A DNA stretch of 64,000 nucleotides from Eledone cirrhosa (taxonomy: Eukaryota > Mollusca > Cephalopoda > Octopoda > Eledonidae): NCBI GenBank assembly GCA_964016885.1, contig OZ024741.1, forward strand, positions 36,066,749 to 36,130,748. The letters are read 5' to 3'. The position numbers and the translations under genes were made by a program. A model generated the notes under the pieces. That model had not been told where the DNA came from. It did not search any database and saw nothing but the letters and a program-made list of their open reading frames with translations. Below are positions 14,401 through 26,274 of this stretch, in pieces; within the stretch, counting starts at the first letter, position 1; every line of letters starts with the position of its first letter.

Positions 14401-15760
14401 CTAAGAAATATTCAGCCTATGAACTGTTCACACTAAGAATTCTTCAGCCTAAGAACTGTTCAGCCTATTGACTCTTCAGCCTATGATCTCTTCACCATAA
14501 GAACTCTTCAGCCTATGGACTCTTCAGCCTAGATACTCTTCAGTCTATGGACACTTCAGCCTATGAACTCTTTACATTAAGAACTCTTCATCCTATGAAT
14601 TCTTCACCCTAACAACTCTTCAGCCTATGGACTCGTCAGCCTATGAACTCTTCAGCCTATTGACTATTCAGCCTATGGACTCTTCACCCTAAGAACTCTT
14701 CAGCCTATGGATTTTTCAGCCTATGAACTCTTCACCCTTAGAACTCTTCAGGCTATTATCTCTTCACCATGAGAACTCTTCAGCCTATGAACTCTTCACC
14801 CTAAGAACTCTTCAGCCTATGGAGTCTTCAGGCTATGGAATCTTCAGCACATGAATTCTTTACCCTAAGAACACTTCAGCCTGTAAACTCTTCACGCTAA
14901 GAACTCTTCAGCCTATAGGCTCTTCACCCTAAGAATCCTTCAGCCTATGGACTCTTCAGCCATTGAACTTTTCACCCTAAGCACTCTTCAGCCTATGAAC
15001 TTTTCAACCTATGGAATCTTCAGCCTATGGACTCTTCACACTAAGAACTCTTCAGCCTAAGGACCCTTCAGCCTATGAACTCTTCAGCCTATGGACTCTT
15101 CAGCCTATGAAATCTTCACACTTAGAACTCTTCAGCCTATGAACTCTTCGCCTTAAGAACTCTTCAGCCTATGTACTCTTCACCCTAAGAACTCTTCAGT
15201 CTATGAACTGTTCACTCTTAGAACTCTTCAGCCTAAGAACTGTTCAGCCTATGGACTCTTCAGCCTATGAACTCTTCACGCTTAGAACTCTTCATCCTAA
15301 GAACTCTTCAGCCTATGGATTTTCAGCCTATGTACTCTTCGCCCTAAGAACTCTTCAGCCTATTGACTCTTCAGCCTATGAACTCTTCACCATAAGAACT
15401 CTTCAGCCTATGGACTCTTGAGCCTATGGACTCTTCAGCCTATGAACTCTTTACATTAAGAACTCTTCAGCCTATGAACTCTTCACCCTAACAACTCTTC
15501 AGCCTATGGACTCGTCAGCCTATGAACTCTTCAGCCTATTGACTCTTCACCCTATGGACTCTTCACCCCAAGAACTCTTCAGCCTATGGATTTTTCAGCC
15601 TATGAACTCTTCACCCTTAGAACTCTTCAGACTATTATCTCTTCACCCTGAGAACTCTTCAGCCTATGATCTCTTCACCCTAAGAACTCTTCAGCCTATG
15701 AACTCTTTAACCTATGGACTCTTCAACCTATGGACTCTTCACCCTAAGAACTCTTCAGCC
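11426..15760 (+). repeat. HOR family 1, core copy U2 (4335 bp)
   Basis: This is a full core copy, 271 x 16 minus 1 bp long. It differs from U1 by few substitutions plus one extra 16-bp monomer near 14545. A private change is CCCTAATCAC near 13681, where the other copies read CCCTAAGCAC. It contains the 1533-bp segment (14228-15760) that is missing from the next two copies. The sequence TATGGA lies at both ends of that segment, inside a longer shared monomer context. Confidence 0.88.
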
Positions 15761-18562
15761 TATGGATTCTTCAGCCTATGAACTCTGCAGCCTATGAAAT
15801 CTTCAACCTATGGACTTTTCACCCTAAGAACTCATTAGCCTATGGACATTTCAGACTATGAACCTTTCAGCCTATTGGACTCTTCAGCCTAACAACTCTT
15901 CAGCCTATCAACTCTTCACCCTAAGAACTCTTCAGCCTATGAACTTGTTACTCTAAGAACTCTTCAGACTATGAACTCTTCAGCCTATGAACTCTTCAGC
16001 CTATGGACTATTCAGCCTATGAAATCTTAAACCAATGGACTCTTCAACCTATGAACTCTTAAACCTATGAACTCTTCAGTCTATGAACTTTTTAGCCTAT
16101 AGACTCTTCAGCCTATAAAATCTTGAGCCTATGGAGTCTTCACCCTAAGAACTATTCAGCGTATGAACTCTTCAGCCTATGAACTCTTCAGTCGATAAAA
16201 TATGCACGCTAAGAACTCTTCAGACTATGAACTCTTCACGATAAGAACTCTTCAGCCTATAAACTGTTCACCCTAAGAACTCTTCAGCCTATGAATTCTT
16301 TAGCCTATGGACTATTCAGTCTATGGACTTTTCATCCTAAAAACTCTACAGCCTATGAAATCTTCAGCCTATGAACTCTTCACCCTAAGAACTGTTCAGC
16401 CTATGGACTCTTCAGCCTATGAATTCTTCAGTCTATGGTCTATTCGGCCTATGGACTTTTCATCCTAAAATCTCTACAGCCTATGAAATCTTCATCCTAT
16501 TGACACTTCAGCCTATGAACTCTTCACACTAAGAACTCTTCAGCCTATGGACTCTTCAGCCTGTGAAATCTTCAGCCTATGGACTCTTCAGCATATGGAC
16601 TCTTCAGCCTATGGGCTCTTCACCCTAAGAACTCTTCATCCTATGGACTCTTCACCCTAAGAACTCTTCATCCTATGAACTCTTCACCCTAAATACCCTT
16701 CAGCCTATGGATTCTTCAGCCTATGGACTCTTCAACCTAAGAACTCTTCAGCCTATGAACTCTTCAACCTATGGCCTCTTCAGCTTATGGACTCTTCACC
16801 CCATGAACTCTTCAGTCTATGAAATCTTCACCCTAAGAAATCTTCAGCCTATGAACTCTTCAACCTATGGACTCTTCACACTAAGAACTGATCAACCTAT
16901 GGACTCTTCAGCCTATGAATTCTTCAGCCTGTGGGCTCTTCACCCTAAGAACTCTTCAGCCTATGGACTCTTCAGACTATGAAATCTTCACACTTAGAAC
17001 TCTTCAGCCTATGGACTCTTCACCCTAAGAACTCTTCAGGCTATGAACTGTTCACTCTTAGAACACTTCAGCGTAAGAACTGTTCAACCTATGGACTCTT
17101 CAGCCTATGAACTCTTCAGGCTTAGAACACTTCAGCCTATGAACTCTTCACCCTAAGAACTCTTCAGCCTATGGACTTTCAGCCTATGTACTCTTCAACC
17201 TATGGACTCTTCAGCATATGGACTCTTCGCCCTAAGAACTCTTCAGCCTATGTACTCTTCATCCTATGAACTTTTAAGCCTTTGGACACTTCAGCCTATG
17301 GATTCTTCACTCTAAGAAATCTTTAGACTATGGACTCTTCACCCTAAGAACAGTTCGCCCTTAGAACTCTTCAGCATATGAACTCTTCACCCCTAGAACT
17401 CTTCAGGCTATTATCACTTCAACCTAAGAATTCTTCAGCCTATGAAGTCTTCACCCTAAGAACTCTTCAGACTATGGAATCTTCAGCCTATGGACTCTTC
17501 AGCCTAGAGACACTTCAGCCTATGGACACTTCAGCCTATGAACTCTTCACACTAAGAACTCTTCAGCCTATGAACTCTGCAGCCTAACAAAACTTCAGCC
17601 TATGGACTCGTCAGCCTATGAACTCTTCAGCCTATTGACTCTTCAGCCTATGGACTCTTCACCCTAAGAACTCTTCAGCCTATGGACTTTTCAGCCTATG
17701 AACTCTTCACCCTTAGAACTATTCAGGCTATTATCTCTTCACCCTGAGAACTCTTCAGCCTGTGAACTCTTCACCCTAAAAACTCTTCAGCCTATGGACT
17801 CTTCACCCTAAGAACTCTTCAGCCTATGGAATTCTTCATACTTAGAACTCTTCAGCCTATGGACTCTTAACCCTAAGAACTCTTCAGCCTGTGAACTCTT
17901 CAGCATATGAACTCTTTACCCTGGAGAACTCTTCAGCCTGTGAACTCTTAACGCTAAGAACTCTTCAGCCTATGAATTCTTCAGCCTATGAACTCTTCAG
18001 ACTATGAACTCTTCACCCTAAGCACTCTTCAGCCTATGAATTCTTCACCATAAGAATTTTTCAGCCTATAAAATCTTCACCCTAAGAACTATTCAGCCTA
18101 TGAACTGTTCACTCTTAGAACTCTTCAGCCTAAGAACTGTTCAACGTATGGACTCTTCAGCCTATGGACTCTTCACCCTAAGAACTCTTCAGCCTATGAA
18201 TTCTTCAGCCTCTGGACTATTCAGTCTATGGACTTTTCATCCTAAAAACTCTACAGCCTATGAAATCTTCAGCCTATGAACTCTTCACACTAAGAACTCT
18301 TCAGCCTATGGACTCTTCAGCCTATGAACTCTTCAGCCTATGGACTCTTCAGCCTATGAAATAATCACACTTAGAACTCTTCAGCCTATGAGCTCTTCGC
18401 CTTAAGAACTCTTCTGCCTATGTACTCTTCACCCTAAGAATCCTTCAGTCTATGAACTGTTCACTCTTAGAACTCGTCAGCCTAAGAACTGTTCAGCCTA
18501 TGGACTCTTCAGCCTATGAACTCTTCACGCTTAGAACTCTTCATCCTAAGCACTCTTCAGCC
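15761..18562 (+). repeat. HOR family 1, shortened core copy U3 (2802 bp)
   Basis: It aligns with the start of U2 and then ends where the segment matching 14228-15760 would begin. The order of variants passes directly from the CCTAAGCACTCTTCAGCC context into TATGGATTCTTCAGCC at 18563. The copy is therefore a 1533-bp deletion derivative. The variant CAGCCTATAAAATC near 18062 is shared with U4 and U5, while U1 and U2 read CAGCCTATGAAATC. Confidence 0.9.
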
Positions 18563-21364
18563 TATGGATTCTTCAGCCTATGAACTCTGCAGCCTATGAA
18601 ATCTTCAACCTATGGACTTTTCACCCTAAGAACTCATTAGCCTATGGACATTTCAGACTATGAACCTTTCAGCCTATTGGACTCTTCAGCCTAACAACTC
18701 TTCAGCCTATCAACTCTTCACCCTAAGAACTCTTCAGCCTATGAACTTGTTACTCTATGAACTCTTCAGACTATGAACTCTTCAGCCTATGAACTCTTCA
18801 GCCTATGGACTATTCAGCCTATGAAATCTTAAACCAATGGACTCTTCAACCTATGAACTCTTAAACCTATGAACTCTTCAGTCTATGAACTTTTTAGCCT
18901 ATAGACTCTTCAGCCTATAAAATCTTGAGCCTATGGAGTCTTCACCCTAAGAACTATTCAGCGTATGAACTCTTCAGCCTATGAACTCTTCAGTCGATAA
19001 AATATGCACGCTAAGAACTCTTCAGACTATGAACTCTTCACGATAAGAACTCTTCAGCCTATAAACTGTTCACCCTAAGAACTCTTCAGCCTATGAATTC
19101 TTTAGCCTATGGACTATTCAGTCTATGGACTTTTCATCCTAAAAACTCTACAGCCTATGAAATCTTCAGCCTATGAACTCTTCACCCTAAGAACTGTTCA
19201 GCCTATGGACTCTTCAGCCTATGAATTCTTCAGTCTATGGTCTATTCGGCCTATGGACTTTTCATCCTAAAATCTCTACAGCCTATGAAATCTTCATCCT
19301 ATTGACACTTCAGCCTATGAACTCTTCACACTAAGAACTCTTCAGCCTATGGACTCTTCAGCCTGTGAAATCTTCAGCCTATGGACTCTTCAGCATATGG
19401 ACTCTTCAGCCTATGGGCTCTTCACCCTAAGAACTCTTCATCCTATGGACTCTTCACCCTAAGAACTCTTCATCCTATGAACTCTTCACCCTAAATACCC
19501 TTCAGCCTATGGATTCTTCAGCCTATGGACTCTTCAACCTAAGAACTCTTCAGCCTATGAACTCTTCAACCTATGGCCTCTTCAGCTTATGGACTCTTCA
19601 CCCCATGAACTCTTCAGTCTATGAAATCTTCACCCTAAGAAATCTTCAGCCTATGAACTCTTCAACCTATGGACTCTTCACACTAAGAACTGATCAACCT
19701 ATGGACTCTTCAGCCTATGAATTCTTCAGCCTGTGGGCTCTTCACCCTAAGAACTCTTCAGCCTATGGACTCTTCAGACTATGAAATCTTCACACTTAGA
19801 ACTCTTCAGCCTATGGACTCTTCACCCTAAGAACTCTTCAGGCTATGAACTGTTCACTCTTAGAACACTTCAGCGTAAGAACTGTTCAACCTATGGACTC
19901 TTCAGCCTATGAACTCTTCAGGCTTAGAACACTTCAGCCTATGAACTCTTCACCCTAAGAACTCTTCAGCCTATGGACTTTCAGCCTATGTACTCTTCAA
20001 CCTATGGACTCTTCAGCATATGGACTCTTCGCCCTAAGAACTCTTCAGCCTATGTACTCTTCATCCTATGAACTTTTAAGCCTTTGGACACTTCAGCCTA
20101 TGGATTCTTCACTCTAAGAAATCTTTAGACTATGGACTCTTCACCCTAAGAACAGTTCGCCCTTAGAACTCTTCAGCATATGAACTCTTCACCCCTAGAA
20201 CTCTTCAGGCTATTATCACTTCAACCTAAGAATTCTTCAGCCTATGAAGTCTTCACCCTAAGAACTCTTCAGACTATGGAATCTTCAGCCTATGGACTCT
20301 TCAGCCTAGAGACACTTCAGCCTATGGACACTTCAGCCTATGAACTCTTCACACTAAGAACTCTTCAGCCTATGAACTCTGCAGCCTAACAAAACTTCAG
20401 CCTATGGACTCGTCAGCCTATGAACTCTTCAGCCTATTGACTCTTCAGCCTATGGACTCTTCACCCTAAGAACTCTTCAGCCTATGGACTTTTCAGCCTA
20501 TGAACTCTTCACCCTTAGAACTATTCAGGCTATTATCTCTTCACCCTGAGAACTCTTCAGCCTGTGAACTCTTCACCCTAAAAACTCTTCAGCCTATGGA
20601 CTCTTCACCCTAAGAACTCTTCAGCCTATGGAATTCTTCATACTTAGAACTCTTCAGCCTATGGACTCTTAACCCTAAGAACTCTTCAGCCTGTGAACTC
20701 TTCAGCATATGAACTCTTTACCCTGGAGAACTCTTCAGCCTGTGAACTCTTAACGCTAAGAACTCTTCAGCCTATGAATTCTTCAGCCTATGAACTCTTC
20801 AGACTATGAACTCTTCACCCTAAGCACTCTTCAGCCTATGAATTCTTCACCATAAGAATTTTTCAGCCTATAAAATCTTCACCCTAAGAACTATTCAGCC
20901 TATGAACTGTTCACTCTTAGAACTCTTCAGCCTAAGAACTGTTCAACGTATGGACTCTTCAGCCTATGGACTCTTCACCCTAAGAACTCTTCAGCCTATG
21001 AATTCTTCAGCCTCTGGACTATTCAGTCTATGGACTTTTCATCCTAAAAACTCTACAGCCTATGAAATCTTCAGCCTATGAACTCTTCACACTAAGAACT
21101 CTTCAGCCTATGGACTCTTCAGCCTATGAACTCTTCAGCCTATGGACTCTTCAGCCTATGAAATAATCACACTTAGAACTCTTCAGCCTATGAGCTCTTC
21201 GCCTTAAGAACTCTTCTGCCTATGTACTCTTCACCCTAAGAATCCTTCAGTCTATGAACTGTTCACTCTTAGAACTCGTCAGCCTAAGAACTGTTCAGCC
21301 TATGGACTCTTCAGCCTATGAACTCTTCACGCTTAGAACTCTTCATCCTAAGCACTCTTCAGCC
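18563..21364 (+). repeat. HOR family 1, shortened core copy U4 (2802 bp)
   Basis: It has the same length and the same 1533-bp deletion as U3, with the junction at 21365. I saw no difference from U3 over the stretch 16740-16990 against 19542-19792. CTCTATGAACTC near 18753 and again near 21555 replaces the CTCTAAGAACTC of U2 and U1, so this base marks the sequence that follows each deletion junction. The shared length, deletion and variant imply that the 2802-bp unit was duplicated as a whole, recently. Confidence 0.9.
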
Positions 21365-24300
21365 TATGGATTCTTCAGCCTATGAACTCTGCAGCCTATG
21401 AAATCTTCAACCTATGGACTTTTCACCCTAAGAACTCATTAGCCTATGGACATTTCAGACTATGAACCTTTCAGCCTATTGGACTCTTCAGCCTAACAAC
21501 TCTTCAGCCTATCAACTCTTCACCCTAAGAACTCTTCAGCCTATGAACTTGTTACTCTATGAACTCTTCAGACTATGAACTCTTCAGCCTATGAACTCTT
21601 CAGCCTATGGACTATTCAGCCTATGAAATCTTAAACCAATGGACTCTTCAACCTATGAACTCTTAAACCTATGAACTCTTCAGTCTATGAACTTTTTAGC
21701 CTATAGACTCTTCAGCCTATAAAATCTTGAGCCTATGGAGTCTTCACCCTAAGAACTATTCAGCGTATGAACTCTTCAGCCTATGAACTCTTCAGTCGAT
21801 AAAATATGCACGCTAAGAACTCTTCAGACTATGAACTCTTCACGATAAGAACTCTTCAGCCTATAAACTGTTCACCCTAAGAACTCTTCAGCCTATGAAT
21901 TCTTTAGCCTATGGACTATTCAGTCTATGGACTTTTCATCCTAAAAACTCTACAGCCTATGAAATCTTCAGCCTATGAACTCTTCACCCTAAGAACTGTT
22001 CAGCCTATGGACTCTTCAGCCTATGAATTCTTCAGTCTATGGTCTATTCGGCCTATGGACTTTTCATCCTAAAATCTCTACAGCCTATGAAATCTTCATC
22101 CTATTGACACTTCAGCCTATGAACTCTTCACACTAAGAACTCTTCAGCCTATGGACTCTTCAGCCTGTGAAATCTTCAGCCTATGGACTCTTCAGCATAT
22201 GGACTCTTCAGCCTATGGGCTCTTCACCCTAAGAACTCTTCATCCTATGGACTCTTCACCCTAAGAACTCTTCATCCTATGAACTCTTCACCCTAAATAC
22301 CCTTCAGCCTATGGATTCTTCAGCCTATGGACTCTTCAACCTAAGAACTCTTCAGCCTATGAACTCTTCAACCTATGGCCTCTTCAGCTTATGGACTCTT
22401 CACCCCATGAACTCTTCAGTCTATGAAATCTTCACCCTAAGAAATCTTCAGCCTATGAACTCTTCAACCTATGGACTCTTCACACTAAGAACTGATCAAC
22501 CTATGGACTCTTCAGCCTATGAATTCTTCAGCCTGTGGGCTCTTCACCCTAAGAACTCTTCAGCCTATGGACTCTTCAGACTATGAAATCTTCACACTTA
22601 GAACTCTTCAGCCTATGGACTCTTCACCCTAAGAACTCTTCAGGCTATGAACTGTTCACTCTTAGAACACTTCAGCGTAAGAACTGTTCAACCTATGGAC
22701 TCTTCAGCCTATGAACTCTTCAGGCTTAGAACACTTCAGCCTATGAACTCTTCACCCTAAGAACTCTTCAGCCTATGGACTTTCAGCCTATGTACTCTTC
22801 AACCTATGGACTCTTCAGCATATGGACTCTTCGCCCTAAGAACTCTTCAGCCTATGTACTCTTCATCCTATGAACTTTTAAGCCTTTGGACACTTCAGCC
22901 TATGGATTCTTCACTCTAAGAAATCTTTAGACTATGGACTCTTCACCCTAAGAACAGTTCGCCCTTAGAACTCTTCAGCATATGAACTCTTCACCCCTAG
23001 AACTCTTCAGGCTATTATCACTTCAACCTAAGAATTCTTCAGCCTATGAAGTCTTCACCCTAAGAACTCTTCAGACTATGGAATCTTCAGCCTATGGACT
23101 CTTCAGCCTAGAGACACTTCAGCCTATGGACACTTCAGCCTATGAACTCTTCACACTAAGAACTCTTCAGCCTATGAACTCTGCAGCCTAACAAAACTTC
23201 AGCCTATGGACTCGTCAGCCTATGAACTCTTCAGCCTATTGACTCTTCAGCCTATGGACTCTTCACCCTAAGAACTCTTCAGCCTATGGACTTTTCAGCC
23301 TATGAACTCTTCACCCTTAGAACTATTCAGGCTATTATCTCTTCACCCTGAGAACTCTTCAGCCTGTGAACTCTTCACCCTAAAAACTCTTCAGCCTATG
23401 GACTCTTCACCCTAAGAACTCTTCAGCCTATGGAATTCTTCATACTTAGAACTCTTCAGCCTATGGACTCTTAACCCTAAGAACTCTTCAGCCTGTGAAC
23501 TCTTCAGCATATGAACTCTTTACCCTGGAGAACTCTTCAGCCTGTGAACTCTTAACGCTAAGAACGCTTCAGCCTATGAATTCTTCAGCCTATGAACTCT
23601 TCAGACTATGAACTCTTCACCCTAAGCACTCTTCAGCCTATGAATTCTTCACCATAAGAATTTTTCAGCCTATAAAATCTTCACCCTAAGAACTATTCAG
23701 CCTATGAACTGTTCACTCTTAGAACTCTTCAGCCTAAGAACTGTTCAACGTATGGACTCTTCAGCCTATGGACTCTTCACCCTAAGAACTCTTCAGCCTA
23801 TGAATTCTTCAGCCTCTGGACTATTCAGTCTATGGACTTTTCATCCTAAAAACTCTACAGCCTATGAAATCTTCAGCCTATGAACTCTTCACACTAAGAA
23901 CTCTTCAGCCTATGGACTCTTCAGCCTATGAACTCTTCAGCCTATGGACTCTTCAGCCTATGAAATAATCACACTTAGAACTCTTCAGCCTATGAGCTCT
24001 TCGCCTTAAGAACTCTTCTGCCTATGTACTCTTCACCCTAAGAATCCTTCAGTCTATGAACTGTTCACTCTTAGAACTCGTCAGCCTAAGAACTGTTCAG
24101 CCTATGGACTCTTCAGCCTATGAACTCTTCACGCTTAGAACTCTTCATCCTAAGCACTCTTCAGCCTATGGAATTTCAGCCTATGTACTCTTCGCCCTAA
24201 GAACTCTTCAGCCTATGGACTCTTCAGCCTATGAACATTCAGCCTATGGACTCTTCACACTAGGAACTCTTCAGCCTATCAACTCTTCACTCTATGAACT

Positions 24301-26274
24301 CTTCACTCTAAGAACTCTTCAGCCTATGGACTCTTCACCCTAAGAAATATTCAGCCTATGAACTGTTCACACTAAGAATTCTTCAGCCTAAGAACTGTTC
24401 AGCCTATTGACTCTTCAGCCTATGAACTCTTCACCATAAGAACTCTTCAGCCTATGGACTCTTCAGCCTAGATACTCTTCAGCCTATGGACACTTCAGCC
24501 TATGAACTCTTTACATTAAGAACTCTTCATCCTATGAATTCTTCACCCTAACAACTCTTCAGCCTATGGACTCGTCAGCCTATGAACTCTTCAGCCTATT
24601 GACTATTCAGCCTATGGACTCTTCACCCTAAGAACTCTTCAGCCTATGGATTTTTCAGCCTATGAACTCTTCACCCTTAGAACTCTTCAGGCTATTATCT
24701 CTTCACCATGAGAACTCTTCAGCCTATGAACTCTTCACCCTAAGAACTCTTCAGCCTATGGAGTCTTCAGGCTATGGAATCTTCAGCACATGAATTCTTT
24801 ACCCTAAGAACACTTCAGCCTGTAAACTCTTCACGCTAAGAACTCTTCAGCCTATAGGCTCTTCACCCTAAGAATCCTTCAGCCTATGGACTCTTCAGTC
24901 ATTGAACTCTTCACCCTAAGCACTCTTCAGCCTATGAACTTTTCAACCTATGGAATCTTCAGCCTATGGACTCTTCACACTAAGAACTCTTCAGCCTAAG
25001 GACCCTTCAGCCTATGAACTCTTCAGCCTATGGACTCTTCAGCCTATGAAATCTTCACACTTAGAACTCTTCAGCCTATGAACTCTTCGCCTTAAGAACT
25101 CTTCAGCCTATGTACTCTTCACCCTAAGAACTCTTCAGTCTATGAACTGTTCACTCTTAGAACTCTTCAGCCTAAGAACTGTTCAGCCTATGGACTCTTC
25201 AGCCTATGAACTCTTCACGCTTAGAACTCTTCATCCTAAGAACTCTTCAGCCTATGGATTTTCAGCCTATGTACTCTTCGCCCTAAGAACTCTTCAGCCT
25301 ATTGACTCTTCAGCCTATGAACTCTTCACCATAAGAACTCTTCAGCCTATGGACTCTTGAGCCTATGGACTCTTCAGCCTATGAACTCTTTACATTAAGA
25401 ACTCTTCAGCCTATGAACTCTTCACCCTAACAACTCTTCAGCCTATGGACTCGTCAGCCTATGAACTCTTCAGCCTATTGACTCTTCACCCTATGGACTC
25501 TTCACCCTAAGAACTCTTCAGCCTATGGATTTTTCAGCCTATGAACTCTTCACCCTTAGAACTCTTCAGGCTATTATCTCTTCACCCTGAGAACTCTTCA
25601 GCCTATGATCTCTTCACCCTAAGAACTCTTCAGCCTATGGACTCTTCAGGCTATGGAATCTTCAGCACATGAATTCTTTACCCTAAGAAAACTTCAGCCT
25701 GTAAATCCTTCACGCTAAGAACTATTCAGCCTATAGGCTCTTCACCCTAAGAATCCTTCAGCCTATGGACTCTTCAGCCATGAACTCTTCACCCTAAGAA
25801 CTCTGCAGCCTATGAACTTTTCAACCTATGGAATCTTCAGCCTATGGACTTTTCACCCTAAGAACACTTCAGCCTGTGGACTCTTCAACCTATGAACTCT
25901 TCAGCCTATGGACTCTTCAGCCTAAGGATTCTTCAGCCTATGAACTCTTTACCCTAAGAACTCTTCAGCCTGTGAACTCTTCACACTAAGAACTCTTCAG
26001 CCTATGGACTCTTCAGCCTATGAACTCTTCACACTAAGAACTCTTCAGCCTATGATCTCTTCAACCTATGGAATCTTCAGCCTATGGACTTTTCACCCTA
26101 AGAACACTTCTGCCTATGGATTCATGAACCTATGAACGCTTCAGTCTATGAACTCTTCAGACTATGGACTCTTCAGCCTATGAATTATTCACCCTAAGAA
26201 CTCTTCAGCCTATGAACTCTTTAACCTATGGACTCTTCAACCTATGGACTCTTCACCCTAAGAACTCTTCAGCC
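21365..26274 (+). repeat. HOR family 1, long core copy U5 (4910 bp)
   Basis: U5 retains the 1533-bp segment missing from U3 and U4. It also has 575 bp (25631-26205) that U1 and U2 lack. That extra piece matches copy 0 at about 6542-7053, so it is an ancestral segment lost from U1 and U2, not a new insertion. Core-specific bases are present (for example CCCCATG near 22405). Private changes include AAGAACGCTTC near 23563. Confidence 0.85.
25631..26205 (+). repeat. 575-bp HOR segment present in U5 and copy 0, absent from U1 and U2
   Basis: U2 positions up to 15691 align with U5 at a constant offset of 9939. After the next landmark, CAGCCTATGAACTCTTTAAC (15692 against 26206), the offset is 10514, which gives 575 bp of extra sequence. 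The equivalent in copy 0 is 512 bp (6542-7053), about four monomers shorter. Both ends lie in the same CAGCCTATG register, consistent with loss by recombination between in-register monomers. Confidence 0.75.

Noticed and set aside
16707..22310. Identical 2802-bp copies as a pure assembly artefact
   Set aside because: It cannot be excluded from sequence alone, but U5 shares some variants with U3/U4 while retaining the 1533-bp segment, which fits real intermediate states better than a simple assembler loop. It is therefore kept as a finding, with long reads as the test.
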